Part shown: positions 43,013-55,405 of the stretch, piece by piece
How positions within the stretch are numbered: position 1 is the stretch's first letter
How the letters are laid out: every line of letters starts with the position of its first letter
Assembly (NCBI RefSeq): GCF_947507565.1
Contig: NC_089186.1
Coordinates: 2,480,001 to 2,544,000 of the forward strand
Direction of reading: 5' to 3'
From: Oscarella lobularis
Lineage: Eukaryota > Porifera > Homoscleromorpha > Homosclerophorida > Oscarellidae
DNA: 64,000 nt
The notes under the pieces: generated by a model
Databases searched by the model: none
What the model was told of the DNA's origin: nothing
The model's input: the letters and a program-made list of their open reading frames with translations, nothing else
Made by a program: the position numbers and the translations under genes

Positions 43013-46000
43013 ATGGCAACGCGTCGAATTCACTACGCAATCATCGTAGCGCTTCTCCACGCCTTCGCCGCAACGGAATCGCGAAATCTCTGCCCAAACG
43101 ACATCGGTCGAGCAATCGGTAAGAAAACAACGAAAAACGATGAAAAATACAAGACAAAACAGCGTTATTCTCGCGTTATTTCTTCGTCTTCGCGGTCCCT
43201 CGCCGGGGGACATGTTATTTGTAATAGGATCACCTCTAGTCTGGTTAGGGGTGTGAGATAATCTTGTTTGTCTCGTAGATTCGTCTGTGAGCAGCTATTG
43301 CAGAGCGAACGTACAGAACTATTCGCGATTGCTCGTCGATAAGGCGAGTGGGAAGATTGCTGTCGCCGCCAAGTGAGTGTCAATGTTTGATTTGTTGTCT
43401 ATTTTTGGTATGCTTTTCTCTAGGGCGAATCTCATGGTTTTGCCTCTTGATCTCGACAAAACGAAAGCGATAAACGTAAGGGGGGAGTATCTATTAAGTA
43501 ATTAATTAATAAATTATTATTGATATTGTATTAATTAATTAATTATTATTGATTTTTCTAGTTTACTAAGCTGGCTACTACGCTTGAGAAGACTCTTTGC
43601 CAATTGGATTTTTCTGACGTAAGTTTACTATGACTTCTTCTCTTTGAAGGTTCACATGTGCTTCTTGCAGCCAGAGAAGTGCGAGAACTACTTCCGGGTT
43701 CTACTCAAAGATCGTCAGAGTCCAAACATCTTTGTTTGCAGCACAAACGCGAATAATCCCAAATGTGCCTATTACAATGTATGAGAGTATGAGATATCTC
43801 TTTCTTATTTAAGATTTTCTATTTATCTAGATCACTGATCTAAGTGTTGTCAATTCCAATTGGGCTAGCTCTTCGTATCCCGTATGTCCGGGTGATCCGA
43901 GCGCTTCGAATACGGCTCTAATGACAATTAACGGTGAGTTCAATATGCACGAGTTAATTAATCTATTTCCATTTTCTTATCTAGCTGGAAATAATATTGA
44001 CGTTGTTGTTGGTTCGGAAAAAGATGGCAAGTATCTCGTTGGGAAATATCGTCCGCCGAATTTTCAAATTCACTCGCCTTTGAGCGACGTCAATTATTTG
44101 AATTGTAGGAATTATAGCGTTTAATTGAATTAGTATTAATTTGATTTATTTGCAGCGCCTGACGTGAAATTCATTTCATCTCACGAAGTCGGCGAACACG
44201 TATTTTTATTTCTTCGCGAGACGGCACTCGAAGCCTGGTCACAGGTAAACAGGATAAATAAATAAATAAATAAATAAATAATATTTAATTTTTAATTTTT
44301 AGTATACGTATTCGAGAGTTATCCGGGTTTGCAAGGATGATCTTGGCGACTCTACTTTTATTCGATACAATTGGAAGACTTTTCTGAAGGCTCGTATCTC
44401 TTGTACTGTATCCGCTGGAAGCCCCGCCTATCACTACGATCGCCTTGGTAACGCTCGCGATTCGATTTCTCTTGCATTTGAATTTTTTCTTCCAGTGGCG
44501 ACTTCTTATATCAAAAATGCCGTGTATACTCCAACGGCTACTGTGCAAGACGTTGTCTATGCTGTCTTTACTGGATCCCCGTATGAGGAGTGGCGGGAAA
44601 CCGCGCTATCGTTTTTATGCGTTTTCGCGTGTTTCTAGGGGCTCTCCGTCTGGAAGTGCTGTCTGCGTTTTCGGTTTCAATGGCACGTATCAAGGCGATT
44701 TTTCGAAGGCGTACGGAAGCGACTATTGGGTCACGAACTCGGATGGACTTTGGCTTACGGACACGAAGACGCAGTTTACGGTACGCTAATTGGACTAATT
44801 TGTCAATGAATATCGTGTGTGAGTGTTTGTGCGCAGTGCTCGACGCCGAAACAGAGTGCAGATGAATTCAATTATATTTTGGTGAGCACCGACGTGCAAC
44901 AAGCGACGTCAGGACGCCCTCTCGCGACAATCAACGGCGCGACGTAAGCGAAATACGGGGCCCACCGGGTAACTATAGTTTCGCGCATGCGAATTCGAAA
45001 TTCTTTCCTTAGGGCGACTTCCTTGGCCGTAGATCGCGTCAAAACAGCCGACGGAGTCGATTACGACGTCCTATTCGTCGGATTCGACGACGGCAGCGTT
45101 CGGAAGATCGTTCAAGTGCGCGACGGCGCTTCGTGGAAGGAAAAAATCGTCGAAACGATCGCCGTCGACGTCGACAACGCCGTCATTCAACTGGAACTCC
45201 TCGACGACGCGAATCCGAGTCAGAGAAAGGTCTACGCGCTCACAGAGAAAAAAGTCGCGTCGCTTTCCGTCGAAAGATGCGATCGTTTGAACACGTGCAA
45301 GTAAGGAGAACACAAAGTTCCCGTATACTTTTTTTATTTTATTTTTCTTAGGGAATGTATTGAGGCTCAGGACCCGTATTGCGGTTGGTCGTCTTCTCTT
45401 AGCAGTTGCCTTGCCCTCGGTTCTGGCGTCGTTCAACAGGATGTCCGAGCCGGAAATTACACGCGATTTTGCCCAAAAGGTTTCATAATTTATATTGGCT
45501 AATAATGTTTAATTAATTCTTTTTTCTATAGCTCCTGCTGATTATTTGGTTTCTGTGGATTATTCGAAATCGACGTCATATAGTTTGTTTTTCTTGTGGA
45601 ATCCAATTTCTGTGCCACCTTCGCCCTATTCAATTCCAAGTTTCAGATTGTATCAGGATGGAGTAAATATAGGTAATCAAATAAAATCAATAAATATCTC
45701 TATTGAATTTTTTGTGTCTTCTAGCTAATGTTTCCTCAAGTGTGACCAGCTACAATTTGACGTCTCTTTTACCCCATACAGAGTAAGTATAAATAGTTAC
45801 AAAAAGTACACTAATCAAATGAACTATTTTTATAGATACACCTTTTCTATTTTACCTGTAAATAATTTCGGCGAGGGAGAAGAAAGCAACATTGTATCAG
45901 TCACAACACACATAGCAGGTAAAAGAGATATCATACACATATGGACTTTTATTGATTATTTTCTTTGTAGCTCCAGATAGTGTCCTTCTACGCGGCTCAG

Positions 46001-49000
46001 CACAACAACCAAAGGAGATTGCACTAGCCTGGGAAAAGCCATTGATTACCAACGGCCCTCTATCCAAATACAAGGTAATAATTAAATATTTGATATAATA
46101 TGGAGTATGAATTTCTTTCTCAGGTCTATTCAGCTGAAAGTGGACAATCCCTTACACTCGCGTCAACACTCTCACATCCACATATCATAAAGAAACGATT
46201 AAATTACACAGACACTTCTCTCAAGCCAGAAACAACGTAAGTGCACAGAACACTAGTATCCTAATTGATATTTCTCTCACAGATACGTTTATCAAGTGGA
46301 ATCATGCACGGAAGACTCAAACGGCGAATTCTGCTCCAAAAGCAATTCAATCAGCGTCGAAACGCCATGCGACTATCCGTCAGCGCCGCCCAACGTCATC
46401 GCGAGCGCGCTAAACAGTTCTTCCATTCGTCTTCAATGGAGCGCGCCTTCTACGCCCAACGGTCGTCTCTTAGGCTATCGCATTCGAAAGGATCCTCGCG
46501 GAGAATACGTTTCGTCGTCGTCGACGTCGATCGTCGTCTCCGATTTGATTTCATTCACGAATTACACGTTCACCGTCGCGGCGCTAACGTGCGTCGGATA
46601 CGGGCCTTCGTCCCTAGCAACGGCTTCTAGAACGCTCCCCGCTCCGCCACCGAAGCCGGAAACGCCGCGATTGTTACCATCGACGTCAGATCAAACGATC
46701 GCCGTCAATTGGACGCCGCCGTCTCGCGTAGAAGGATCGATACAGAATTTCATACTATGTCGAAGTCCCGGATCATGTCAAACGTTCTCCAGTTCAACAA
46801 CGAGCTACGTTGACGCTAACGTAAGCCCCTGTGTTGAATACGAGTATACGGTTGCCGTGCGAAGTGACGGTGGCGATGGAGAAGCGAGTGACGTCACTTC
46901 CGCATTTATTATTGGCTATTCGAACAATGTGACGAGCGTTCGAAGTTCCGTTCAAAGTTCGTCGGAAATTGCGATCACGTGGGACGCGCCGTCGCCTCGC
47001 AACGGACTCTGTCACGTCGAATATTATTCGATTTTACAAGATGGAATTCAAATTTCCAATGCGAGTTTTACGTCATATTTTGCATCCGGGCTTTCTTCAG
47101 CTACGTCGTATGTATTTCGCGTTGCCTCGGCAACCGCCGCAGGCGTCAGTTCATACGCGGAAATCCGGGCTACAACGTTGCCATCTCGACCGGCACAACC
47201 AACGTCATTAAATTCAAAAATTATTAGCGGAGGTGTGATTCAGTTGACGTGGGCGGAGCCCAATCCGAATTACGGGAATCCAACCAATTATCACGTGTAT
47301 GAACTTTTTGGCGGGAATCGACGAACAGTCAGCAGCGCTACGACGTCATTTGATATTCCCTCAGACTGGACTCCCATTGCCGGGCAAACGTATTCATTTT
47401 ATGTGACGGCGGAGAATGGAGCCGGCGAAGGATCGGCGGCGAAAGTCGACGTTGACGTTGGTGAGAAAATACCCGGAAAACCGGCTGGTATCTATGCCAT
47501 GGCGACGGGGAAAACGACGGCGCGCGTCGCGTGGCTTCCGCCCGCGTGGAATGAATTGAATGGACAAATAACCGGCTATAAAATCGAACAAGTCAAACCG
47601 GCGCCTATTCGACTCGTCAAGGAAGTCCCTGGTATGGCTACGACGACATTGGATGTGACGTCATTGACGGCGGGGACTGTATACGCGTTTCGCGTCTCGG
47701 CGAAAAACGGTGCCGGTTACGGTACGACAATCACAAGCGTTGATATGGAGACGGAGAAAGATTTGCCGACACCCGTGCCGCCGACGTGCCGTCCGACGAT
47801 TATCACTGTGAATCCGCCGTCAGCGCCTGCTCCGCCTGTTCCAACTTCGACTTCAGCGCCGGGACCGGCGACAACTAAGCCTCCGTCACAGGGAGTTTCC
47901 GCCTCTATCACGGCAACTGCTGTTTCCTCATTGGAAATGAGCGTCACGTGGACTATCAATAAGCCCGAGAACAACGTTCAAAGAATCGTTATTAATCGTA
48001 GACGAGAAACAGCGGGGCTCACGTGGACATCCTACGTGGAGAAATGCTGCAATGGGAACTTCCAGTTAGCCTTCAGAGACAATACCCTATCTCCCTACAC
48101 AAAGTATGAATACTCCTTGGACGTCTTCATGAACGACGGCTCTATTCACAAGAACTTGGCGTCGGATCAAGCGCGCACGCATCCGGCGGCACCCGCCGCT
48201 CCGAAAAATCTCCGCTTCAGTGCCGTCGCCACGACGACCGTTACGCTAACGTGGGACGTTCCGCAACCGGAAAACGGAATTGTGAGCGAATATGACGTCA
48301 CGCTCGATTCTTTCCCAAATACGACGACAACAAAACAACGCACGGCAATTATTGGAAATTTGAAACCGTATACGATATACGGATTCCGAGTTCGTGCCGT
48401 CACGACGTCACACGACGGGAATCAACTCAACGGCGAATTCTCGCAACGTTACGAAATTCGAACGGCGACGGCACCGCCGGAAAAACTTCCCGCGCCAATC
48501 GTCGTCGCCGCGAGTACGACATCCGTGTTTTTATCCTGGTCTCAGCCGACAATTCTGACGGGAATCGTGACGGGATATCGATTCTATTGGCACGAGAAAA
48601 CGGGAGCCGCGTGTCCGTCGCCGCCGTCGTCGCGCGAGAATTACGTCGAACCGTCACGTGACATCGAATCGCGTCGCCAACTCAATGACGTCGTGACGGA
48701 TTTAAAGGTAGATACGGGCTATTGTTTTGCTGTCGTCGCGAAGACGAGTGCCGGATACGGGACTTTGAGCGATTACGCAAGCGTTACGACGTTCAGTTTA
48801 GCGTCGCTCGGCGAAAACGTTTCCTGTCCGAATATCGATTTACTTCGGAACTATATCGATCAATTGATATTAACGCCGGCGCCGCCGCCAACGACGTCAC
48901 GCCAGCCGACGACTTTTGGAACTGTAGTCGTTGAAGAAGTGACGTCGCCTAAATCCGGGAATACGGTTGTTATTATCTTGGGCGTCGTCGCTGGATTGGC

Positions 49001-49441
49001 CGTCATTACGACGCTCGTCTTGGGAATTCTTCTCGTTATTTATTGTCATCGCGGCGGGTTTAGCGTGAGCGATTTTGTGGGGGATAGTGACGGCGGCGGC
49101 GGCGGGGGCGGGACCAATGACGTCGACGGGCAGACGTCCAAGAAGAATCTGTTGAATGGAGACGCGCATTGGGCTCGACGTGTTTCCACTGAGACGGGGC
49201 CTGTTGGAGCGCCCGTAGCTCCGAGAACTTTGCCGCCACTGGTAAGAAAAATCAATAATTAAATAGGTAATTTAGTGAGGGTGGGGCGTTTTTGTACTAT
49301 GATTTTTAGAAGGGGGCTCCCAGAGCGCCCAGTGGCTTGTATGAGCCCGTGATCACGAGGACGACGTCGAAGCTGGCGACTTCCGGGAGCAAAAGTGCGG
49401 AGGCTGACAAAGCTGGAGGTCTTGATCAAACGAGCATGTGA
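43013..49441 (+). CDS. Sema-PSI-FN3(about 10)-TM receptor
   Basis: A signal peptide (MATRRIHYAIIVALLHAFAA) precedes a semaphorin-type propeller: SRLLVDKASGKIAVAAKANL, CENYFRVLLKDRQSPNIFVC, YSRVIRVCKDDLGDSTFIRY with NWKTFLKARISC, and VDYDVLFVGFDDGSVRKIVQ. A PSI module CKECIEAQDPYCGWSSSLSS follows. Next come about ten fibronectin type III repeats with the usual Trp/Leu...Tyr pattern (for example APPNVIASALNSSSIRLQWS, GKPAGIYAMATGKTTARVAW, APKNLRFSAVATTTVTLTWD), broken by a Pro/Thr-rich stalk. The single TM is VVIILGVVAGLAVITTLVLG with ILLVIYCHRGG. The cytosolic tail of about 85 residues is Gly-rich and holds SGLYEPVITR, a possible phosphotyrosine site. No plexin GAP domain and no IPT repeats are present. 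The large FN3 part (46296-49262) is one long exon, unlike the finely split Sema part. Confidence 0.88.
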
Positions 49442-49862
49442 GATACGTAGCGGAGTCGAGTGATGTGATTTTGCATCGTAAGGAGTTTGTAGCCGGCTGC
49501 ACTGTTTATATACATTGATTGTTTCATTTTGAGTGATCCACGCGTATACGGGTTTGCACTCACGTGTTCGGGCGAACGACCTTCTCCTTTTACTCGTCCT
49601 CGAAGCTCTTTTTCACGTTCGTTTGTTACGTTCGTAGCCTCAAAGGATAAACGAGTTCCTCGTCTACTCGAGAAGCCGTTTGCAGCGGAGATGGCGGAGT
49701 TTCGACGTCGAACAGATAACTCATCGTTTTTCATTGTCCATCGACGCTATTCAATTACTCCTATTGTCGGTTCGAGCTCTTCGTTTCCAAGTTTTTCGCG
49801 ATGGGGTCTCCGTGAAGGGATTTTCGCGTTCGTGCAGTTCAAACGTGTACTTGGAATATTTA
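49442..49862. other. 3' flank of the semaphorin-FN3 gene
   Basis: No convincing coding exon. Small open frames exist on both strands but lack family similarity or consistent splice sites. Probably 3' UTR followed by spacer. Confidence 0.4.
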
Positions 49863-50067
49863 CCGTGACCATGAACTATATATAGTTCACGGTTTTTCAC
49901 TCAAAACTGACCATGAACTATAGTTCACGATTTTTTATCCAAAACTGACCATGAACTATAGTTCACGGTTTTTATCCAAAATTGACCGTGAACTACTGTA
50001 TAGTTCACGGTTTTTCACTCATTTTTACCATGAACTATATTTTACCATGAACTATAGTTCATGGTTT
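49863..50067. repeat. Tandem array of short palindromes centred on TGAACTATAGTTCA
   Basis: At least five palindromic units (ATGAACTATAGTTCA-type, some with ATATA or CTGTAT centres) occur head to tail at 35-50 bp spacing. They are separated by AT-rich linkers such as GGTTTTTCACTCAAAACTG and TTTTATCCAAAACTGACC. The arms extend to ACCATGAACTA / TAGTTCACGGT in most units. Each unit can form a hairpin on either strand. Confidence 0.9.
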
Positions 50068-51043
50068 TTGAGATATTTTTGACTCTGAACTCTTCTTTCT
50101 AGACAGGAGTGAAGAAGTGGCAGCCTGCAGTCCAAACGTCCTCGAAGATTGAATAATTTAAAATTTTATATAAATAGACTAGGCGCACATTATACCACTT
50201 ACGTGCGAGCCTCAGGCGTGCGCTAGTCAGACGCGTGGACGAATAGATAGGGCCGCACGAAAACGAAAAGTAGGTAAAGTCATGCCAAAATTTATTTCAA
50301 TAAAGTCCCGTATGTAAAAGAAAAAACGAGCATAGTTCCGCCTCTCCTCCATCCACCCCCTCGCCCCGGATGGGGGGCAAGGCCAGGTGGGCACCTGCTT
50401 ATGAGTCAACGGACTCGTGGGGTCACTCCAGACTCCCCCGCGGAGGATGAGCCCGTTTAACCTCCTGGCTCCGAGCCTTGGACTGCGAGTGGCAGCTGGG
50501 ATGTCAGTCCACTCGCAGGTGCAATTCCAAGGGGCGTCACTGATTTACCCGCCAGTGCTCTGCCTTACGCGGGGAGGCAACTCTAGAGCCTCTGCAGAGG
50601 TAGGGCCTATTTATCGCTCTTGGCCACAGAGGGATGGCTGCGTCTGCCTCGTCGGATTGAAGGAACGACTACACGGCAAAACAAATGACGCGAGGAAATC
50701 AATAACAAAATACCTTGATCCTAAACCGCTGGTGGAAAATGATAATAGCGTCTACTTCCGGTTATTAATTGACGTACGCTTCCGATTTCGACGTTGTAGG
50801 TGGTCTAGGAAAAGACGCCCTCTTCACCAAAACACAGCCAAAGATTCTTCTAAATATTACCTTAGATTAACATTTCCCTTCAGCGATAAATACCATTTAG
50901 AAAATCGTTGCTTTACGTGTCTGCGCGCGAAAACAGAAAATCAAATAAAGAGGGAGGAACGCGGGCGAAACCACCCACTCCTACCGCATACCTATTAAGT
51001 ACAGATAACGAAGAGAAGAAGAGCCAGTATAGATCGCAGAACA
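50068..51043. other. Unassigned 1-kb spacer with a GC-rich folded segment
   Basis: No gene is recognised. Between about 50330 and 50690 the base composition turns GC-rich, with a strong hairpin CTGCGAGTGG (50483-50492) / CCACTCGCAG (50509-50518). There are further short complementary stretches. The segment looks different from the flanking AT-rich DNA and could be a repeat tail or a structured RNA. It resembles no tRNA, 7SL, RNase P or snRNA that I know. Confidence 0.4.
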
Positions 51044-53907
51044 ATGCTACGACTACTCATCTCAACAAGACTCATTTTGGATCTAGGTACAAGTCACTCA
51101 CTCCACCACAGGGGGGAATAGGAGACATAGTCATGTTTTATTATAGCCGCTTTACAATTCACCGTCGCGCCGCCCAAAACGGTCTACGTACCCCCCGGGG
51201 AACCCTACGCCGGACCCCTAGACGTCGTCTGCGAGACGGACGTCTCAGCGACGATTACGTGGCATCGAAAAAACGACGGGACACGACTCGATTCCCACAC
51301 GTTTAACATCACAACAAAAAGTCGAACAAGCACGCTCTATCTCCAAGGGAAACGACTACATGATCACCTACTCGAACTCGTGCTCGAACGCCAGGGATTC
51401 TATTGCTACGCCGTCGCAACAACGACGACGAAAAAGAGTTCGGTTTTCAATTTCCGGGTCGGCCGGATGCCGTCTATTGACGTGGGACCGAGTGGCGACG
51501 TTGTCGACGTCGGCACGACGATCGAGTTGTCGTGTTCGTACGCCGAAGGCGTGCCGCCACCGAGATTTACGTGGATTACGGATGCGAATACGACGACAAT
51601 AAAAGGGTGGACCATGATACAGGATATCGTACATAAGAAAAGTCGGCTGATTGTTACGGATAAAGCGGAGCCCGTGCACGCGGGGAATTACACGTGTGTT
51701 GTCGTGAATCGTTTCGGGTCGGTTTCGTCTAAACCGGCGCGAATTTTCGTTCGATGTAAGATCCGTTTCGTGGGACCCCGTTTAGGCACTTTCTGTGAGG
51801 ATGCACTTTTGTTTTTTAGATCCGTCTGTTTCTATGCTTCGCTTGTGGCCGATGATTGCGGTTCGCGCGGGCGCGCGAGTGACTGTCACGTGCACCGTGG
51901 TGGGCTATCCGGCCCCTACGGAATTCAACGTCACGCGCGATGGGAAAAAAGTCTACGCTGTCGCGCAAAGGGTTACGAGAGCGGCGCACGATCGCATTGT
52001 CTATCAATACGAATTCGCCGCGAGGAACGCATCAAATGGCCTCTACTCGTGCAGTGCTAGAAACGGGATAGGAAAAGTGTCTCTTCCTGCTACGCCGAAA
52101 CGTCTCACGGTTCTACGTAAGTGACTGACGTCACAATCGCTTTCATTGTGACGTCGTCATTCTGTATGTAGTCATTCCCGATCCGCCTTTCGTGACTGGC
52201 GTCAAACCAGGGCAATATGATTTCGCTTTCTACTACATTGCCTCGTTCGACGGACGATCGCCCCTTTTGAAAACCGACATATCGTGCGTCAAGTTGGAAA
52301 CGATCCCTGAGAATTCCCTCCCGTTGCCATCGCAACGGAACGGGAATGACGATCGAGGGGGGCTCCTAACGGGGCTCGTACCAGGCACTCACTATCAATG
52401 CTATCTCTATCTCGTAAACGCTATAGGGAAAAGTCGATCAAGCGAACCGTTCGTCGTCGCAACGAAAAACGGGAGTAGGTGACGTCACAATGACGATTAA
52501 GACGTCACTCGTTCTCCCTTTTTAGAACCGGGCGTTCCGTTACTAAGCGACGCACCGCTAAGCGCGAGGGAAAAATCGCTATTGATTCAATGGAGTGTCG
52601 CCTATACGGGAGGCACGCCCATCACTCAATATGAGATCGTCTATAAGGTGAACGCTAGTAATCAGTGGGAAAAGCCCGTACGTATCGACGTCAATAAAAC
52701 AACGGTGACTCAAACTGGGGGCACGTATCAAATCAAGGAACTTCGAAAGGATACAGTATATAGCGTTTACGTGATAGTTCAAAATGCACTAGGGAAAACT
52801 CAGTCACAAAATATGACGTATAGAACAGCGTGCGGTAAGTTGACTCAATTTTTAGAAAACGTTTACTCTAAGTCAAGAGATTTTTTTCATTAAAGAGCCT
52901 ATGTCTCCTACTGAAGCTCGATTTGAAGAAGATGATTCTATATCTCTATTGGGAGCCAATGAAAATGATTGCGGGGCTATTGTTAATTATGTCGCCTATA
53001 AAGGGAAGATTGGGATGAATGTTTCGGTTCATGGTTTGGATGGAGGGAGAGTCAAAATTTTTATTGGGGAAAATAATTTGAATTATGGTGATGGAATTGT
53101 GGAGATTTACGCTGTAAACGAGGACGGATTTAGAAGCGAATTGCCACTCATAGTCGAACTACCAGGAGGACACACTACAAGTAAGATGACCATAGAAAAT
53201 TCAAGAGAAATTTCAAAAGTCATTCTTCTAGGCACTCCAGTCGAAAAACTCATCCAAGGTTTTCTCGAAAATAATTGGTTAATTAACGAATTAAATCGTT
53301 CTAATTAAGGGAGCAGTGCTAATGTCCTTGGACCAATCCTAGGCGTTCTCCTAGGCATAATCGTCATAAGCATCATCATTTTGATTTGCTGCTATTGTAG
53401 AAGCAAACAAAAGAACAGCTATAATGGTACACTAAGGGAGGAGACCATATGTATCCTATGCTCTATCCTCTTTAGTTTCCGGTGAACGGAGAGAGAGTAA
53501 TTCGGATCGCTACACTCAACCAAACAACGTCTACGATTGCGAAGACGCAAGCATACATCCAGTATTATTTAATCGGGTCACGTGGTCCCTCAGGAAATAT
53601 TGAAATTACTATTTTGTTTTCCCAGGGGCCCAATAGCGGAAGTACTTACGTTTCGGATGAAAAATGGCCGTCTCGGGCTGACGACGGCGCCGAGACTCCA
53701 ACGAGCGTTCCGGCCGACTTTTCGTTCGACGAAACTGACGATGACGTCGACGCGATTAAGCTCGCGCGAGAGGAGACCCCTCCTTCGCTTCCAGAACGAA
53801 TTTACGACGAACCGCCGGCTGAATCCGATCACTTGGAGTCGATTCCTATGAAGAACGCTAATAAAAGCGTCTACGATTACTCGCAAAAGCTGAGCACCTT
53901 CGTCTAA
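51044..53907 (+). CDS. Immunoglobulin/FN3 single-pass receptor with signalling tail
   Basis: Exon 1 MLRLLISTRLILDL (weak signal peptide) joins in phase to ALQFTVAPPKTVYVPPGEPY. Three Ig-like domains follow: one with VCETDVSATITWHRK...FYCYAVA, one with IELSCSYAEGVPPPRFTWIT...HAGNYTCVVVNRFG, and one with VTVTCTVVGYPAPTEFNVTR...NGLYSCSARNG. Two or three FN3-like modules come next (IPDPPFVTGVKPGQYDFAFY; LLIQWSVAYTGGTPITQYEI). A TM is present (GPILGVLLGIIVISIIILIC). The tail contains NNVYDCEDASIH, TPPSLPERIYDEPPAESDH and SVYDYSQKLSTFV. PSLPER fits an SH3 ligand and YDEPP an SH2 ligand (inference). The neighbouring upstream gene is also a large receptor. No orthologue assigned. Confidence 0.8.
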
Positions 53908-54144
53908 GCACGAAAAACGACGTTTTTAGATGAGGAGTAGAGCGCGCGTTATCCTAGTCGTGATTCCCGTATTAAAACTCACGAGATTGTAGAGATTCTT
54001 CTAATTCAATACAATGCGTGTGTGTAGCGAAGCTGAAAAAACACGAATACACAGAGAAGGAACAATTGACAAAGCGTCTGCGCCAAAAAAACACCAAAAA
54101 ATCAAGACAAAAATTCGCGAAAAATTCACTTGCCAAATTTCCTC

Positions 54145-55210
54145 ATCAAAGGGGCTCGACGTAATTGGACGGAAGCATGCCAGTCTCACCAGTACGCTCC
54201 ACAGTCCCAGTCATCCAGCCTTCATCGATGACCTCCACATTGATAAGAATGTCCCCCTCATTGAACGAAATCTCGTCTTCATCCGTAGCAGCGTAATCAT
54301 AAACAGCCTTATAGCGAGCCTATAAATAAATAAATAAGATTAAATATTTTATTTATTTATTTATTTATTTATTTAATTATGATTACCCCTCCGCCGCCGC
54401 CTCCTAGGGGTTGAACTGGTTCAGGTTCCGGTTCAGGTTCAGGTTCTGGTTCATAGGTGGGTTCAGGCTCATGGTATGATGGCTGTGGTGGTGGAGGTTG
54501 ATACGATCTCCCTGTGTCTCTTTGCGGTGGCGGATCATATGAAGATGCTAAGAGAGAGCGAGAAAAAATCAATAATAAAATATTTTATTAATTAAATAAT
54601 TCTTTAAAAGATCAATATTAAATTATTTAATTTTTACTTGGAGCCTCGGGTGCCGTTCTGTAGCCTTGGGCGCTGGCCTTGGATTGCGACTCGCGCGCGT
54701 GACGTCCTGACACCGAATCGGCGGCCTGAGTGAATTGCTGGAGATTCTTCTTGTGATCGGCGTGATATTCAACCTAAGAGAAAAGAAACTAAAATGCCAC
54801 GCCCCCTTCAAAATAAATAATTATTTATTTTCACGTTGCTTGAAATCTTCTGCGAAGCCTTTATTCGCTGATCGGCGACTGAATCGGCCACGGCTGTGAA
54901 TTTCGTCGTCGGATAGTGCCTAGAAGGAATTAATCAAATTCCCCGCCCCCGCATGCCACGCCCTTCCCCCTCTTGTTTCATCTCTCACGTTTTGCAATAG
55001 GCCTCCTTTTTGTATCCCTGGTACGTCTTCATCGTCAAAAGGAGATTGCATTCTTTGCATCGGAAGCACGACTTGTGCCATACCTAGTCCGCAGCGTTTC
55101 GCGAAAAGGCGAAAGGGGACCCGTTCGCTTCGTTCTCTTACTTTGTCCAAGCAATTGAGCTTTTCTGTTACGTAGACTGTCTTATTGCAGCGAGCGCACG
55201 GCGGATTCAT
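54145..55210 (-). CDS. LASP1: LASP-type LIM and SH3 protein
   Basis: A LIM domain begins [23 protein letters not shown] and continues [15 protein letters not shown]...[13 protein letters not shown]. Nebulin-like repeats follow ([40 protein letters not shown]). The linker is rich in Pro and Glu-Pro ([20 protein letters not shown], then repeated EP dipeptides). The C-terminal SH3 domain is [56 protein letters not shown]. This order is the LASP/nebulette family, which binds actin at focal adhesions and podosomes. Introns are short. The stop is at 54145, right after the SH3 domain, as usual. Confidence 0.92.
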
Positions 55211-55405
55211 CGTCGAGAGGGCAGCGCGAAGCGAGCTGAACGATCTTTTTTCCCGACGGGCCGGATAAAAGAGAAGCGAATTAGCTCCGACGCATGCGTG
55301 GGTTGAGTGGCGACGTGCGCTAGAAATTCCGGTCACCTTGGTAATTTGATTCAAAACGTCACTCACAGATGAATTGATAGATGCATGTGTGCGTCTTATA
55401 TAGTC

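Noticed and set aside
46979-47227. Several plus- and minus-strand frames inside the FN3 exon
   Set aside because: Shadows of the long, codon-biased FN3 reading frame.
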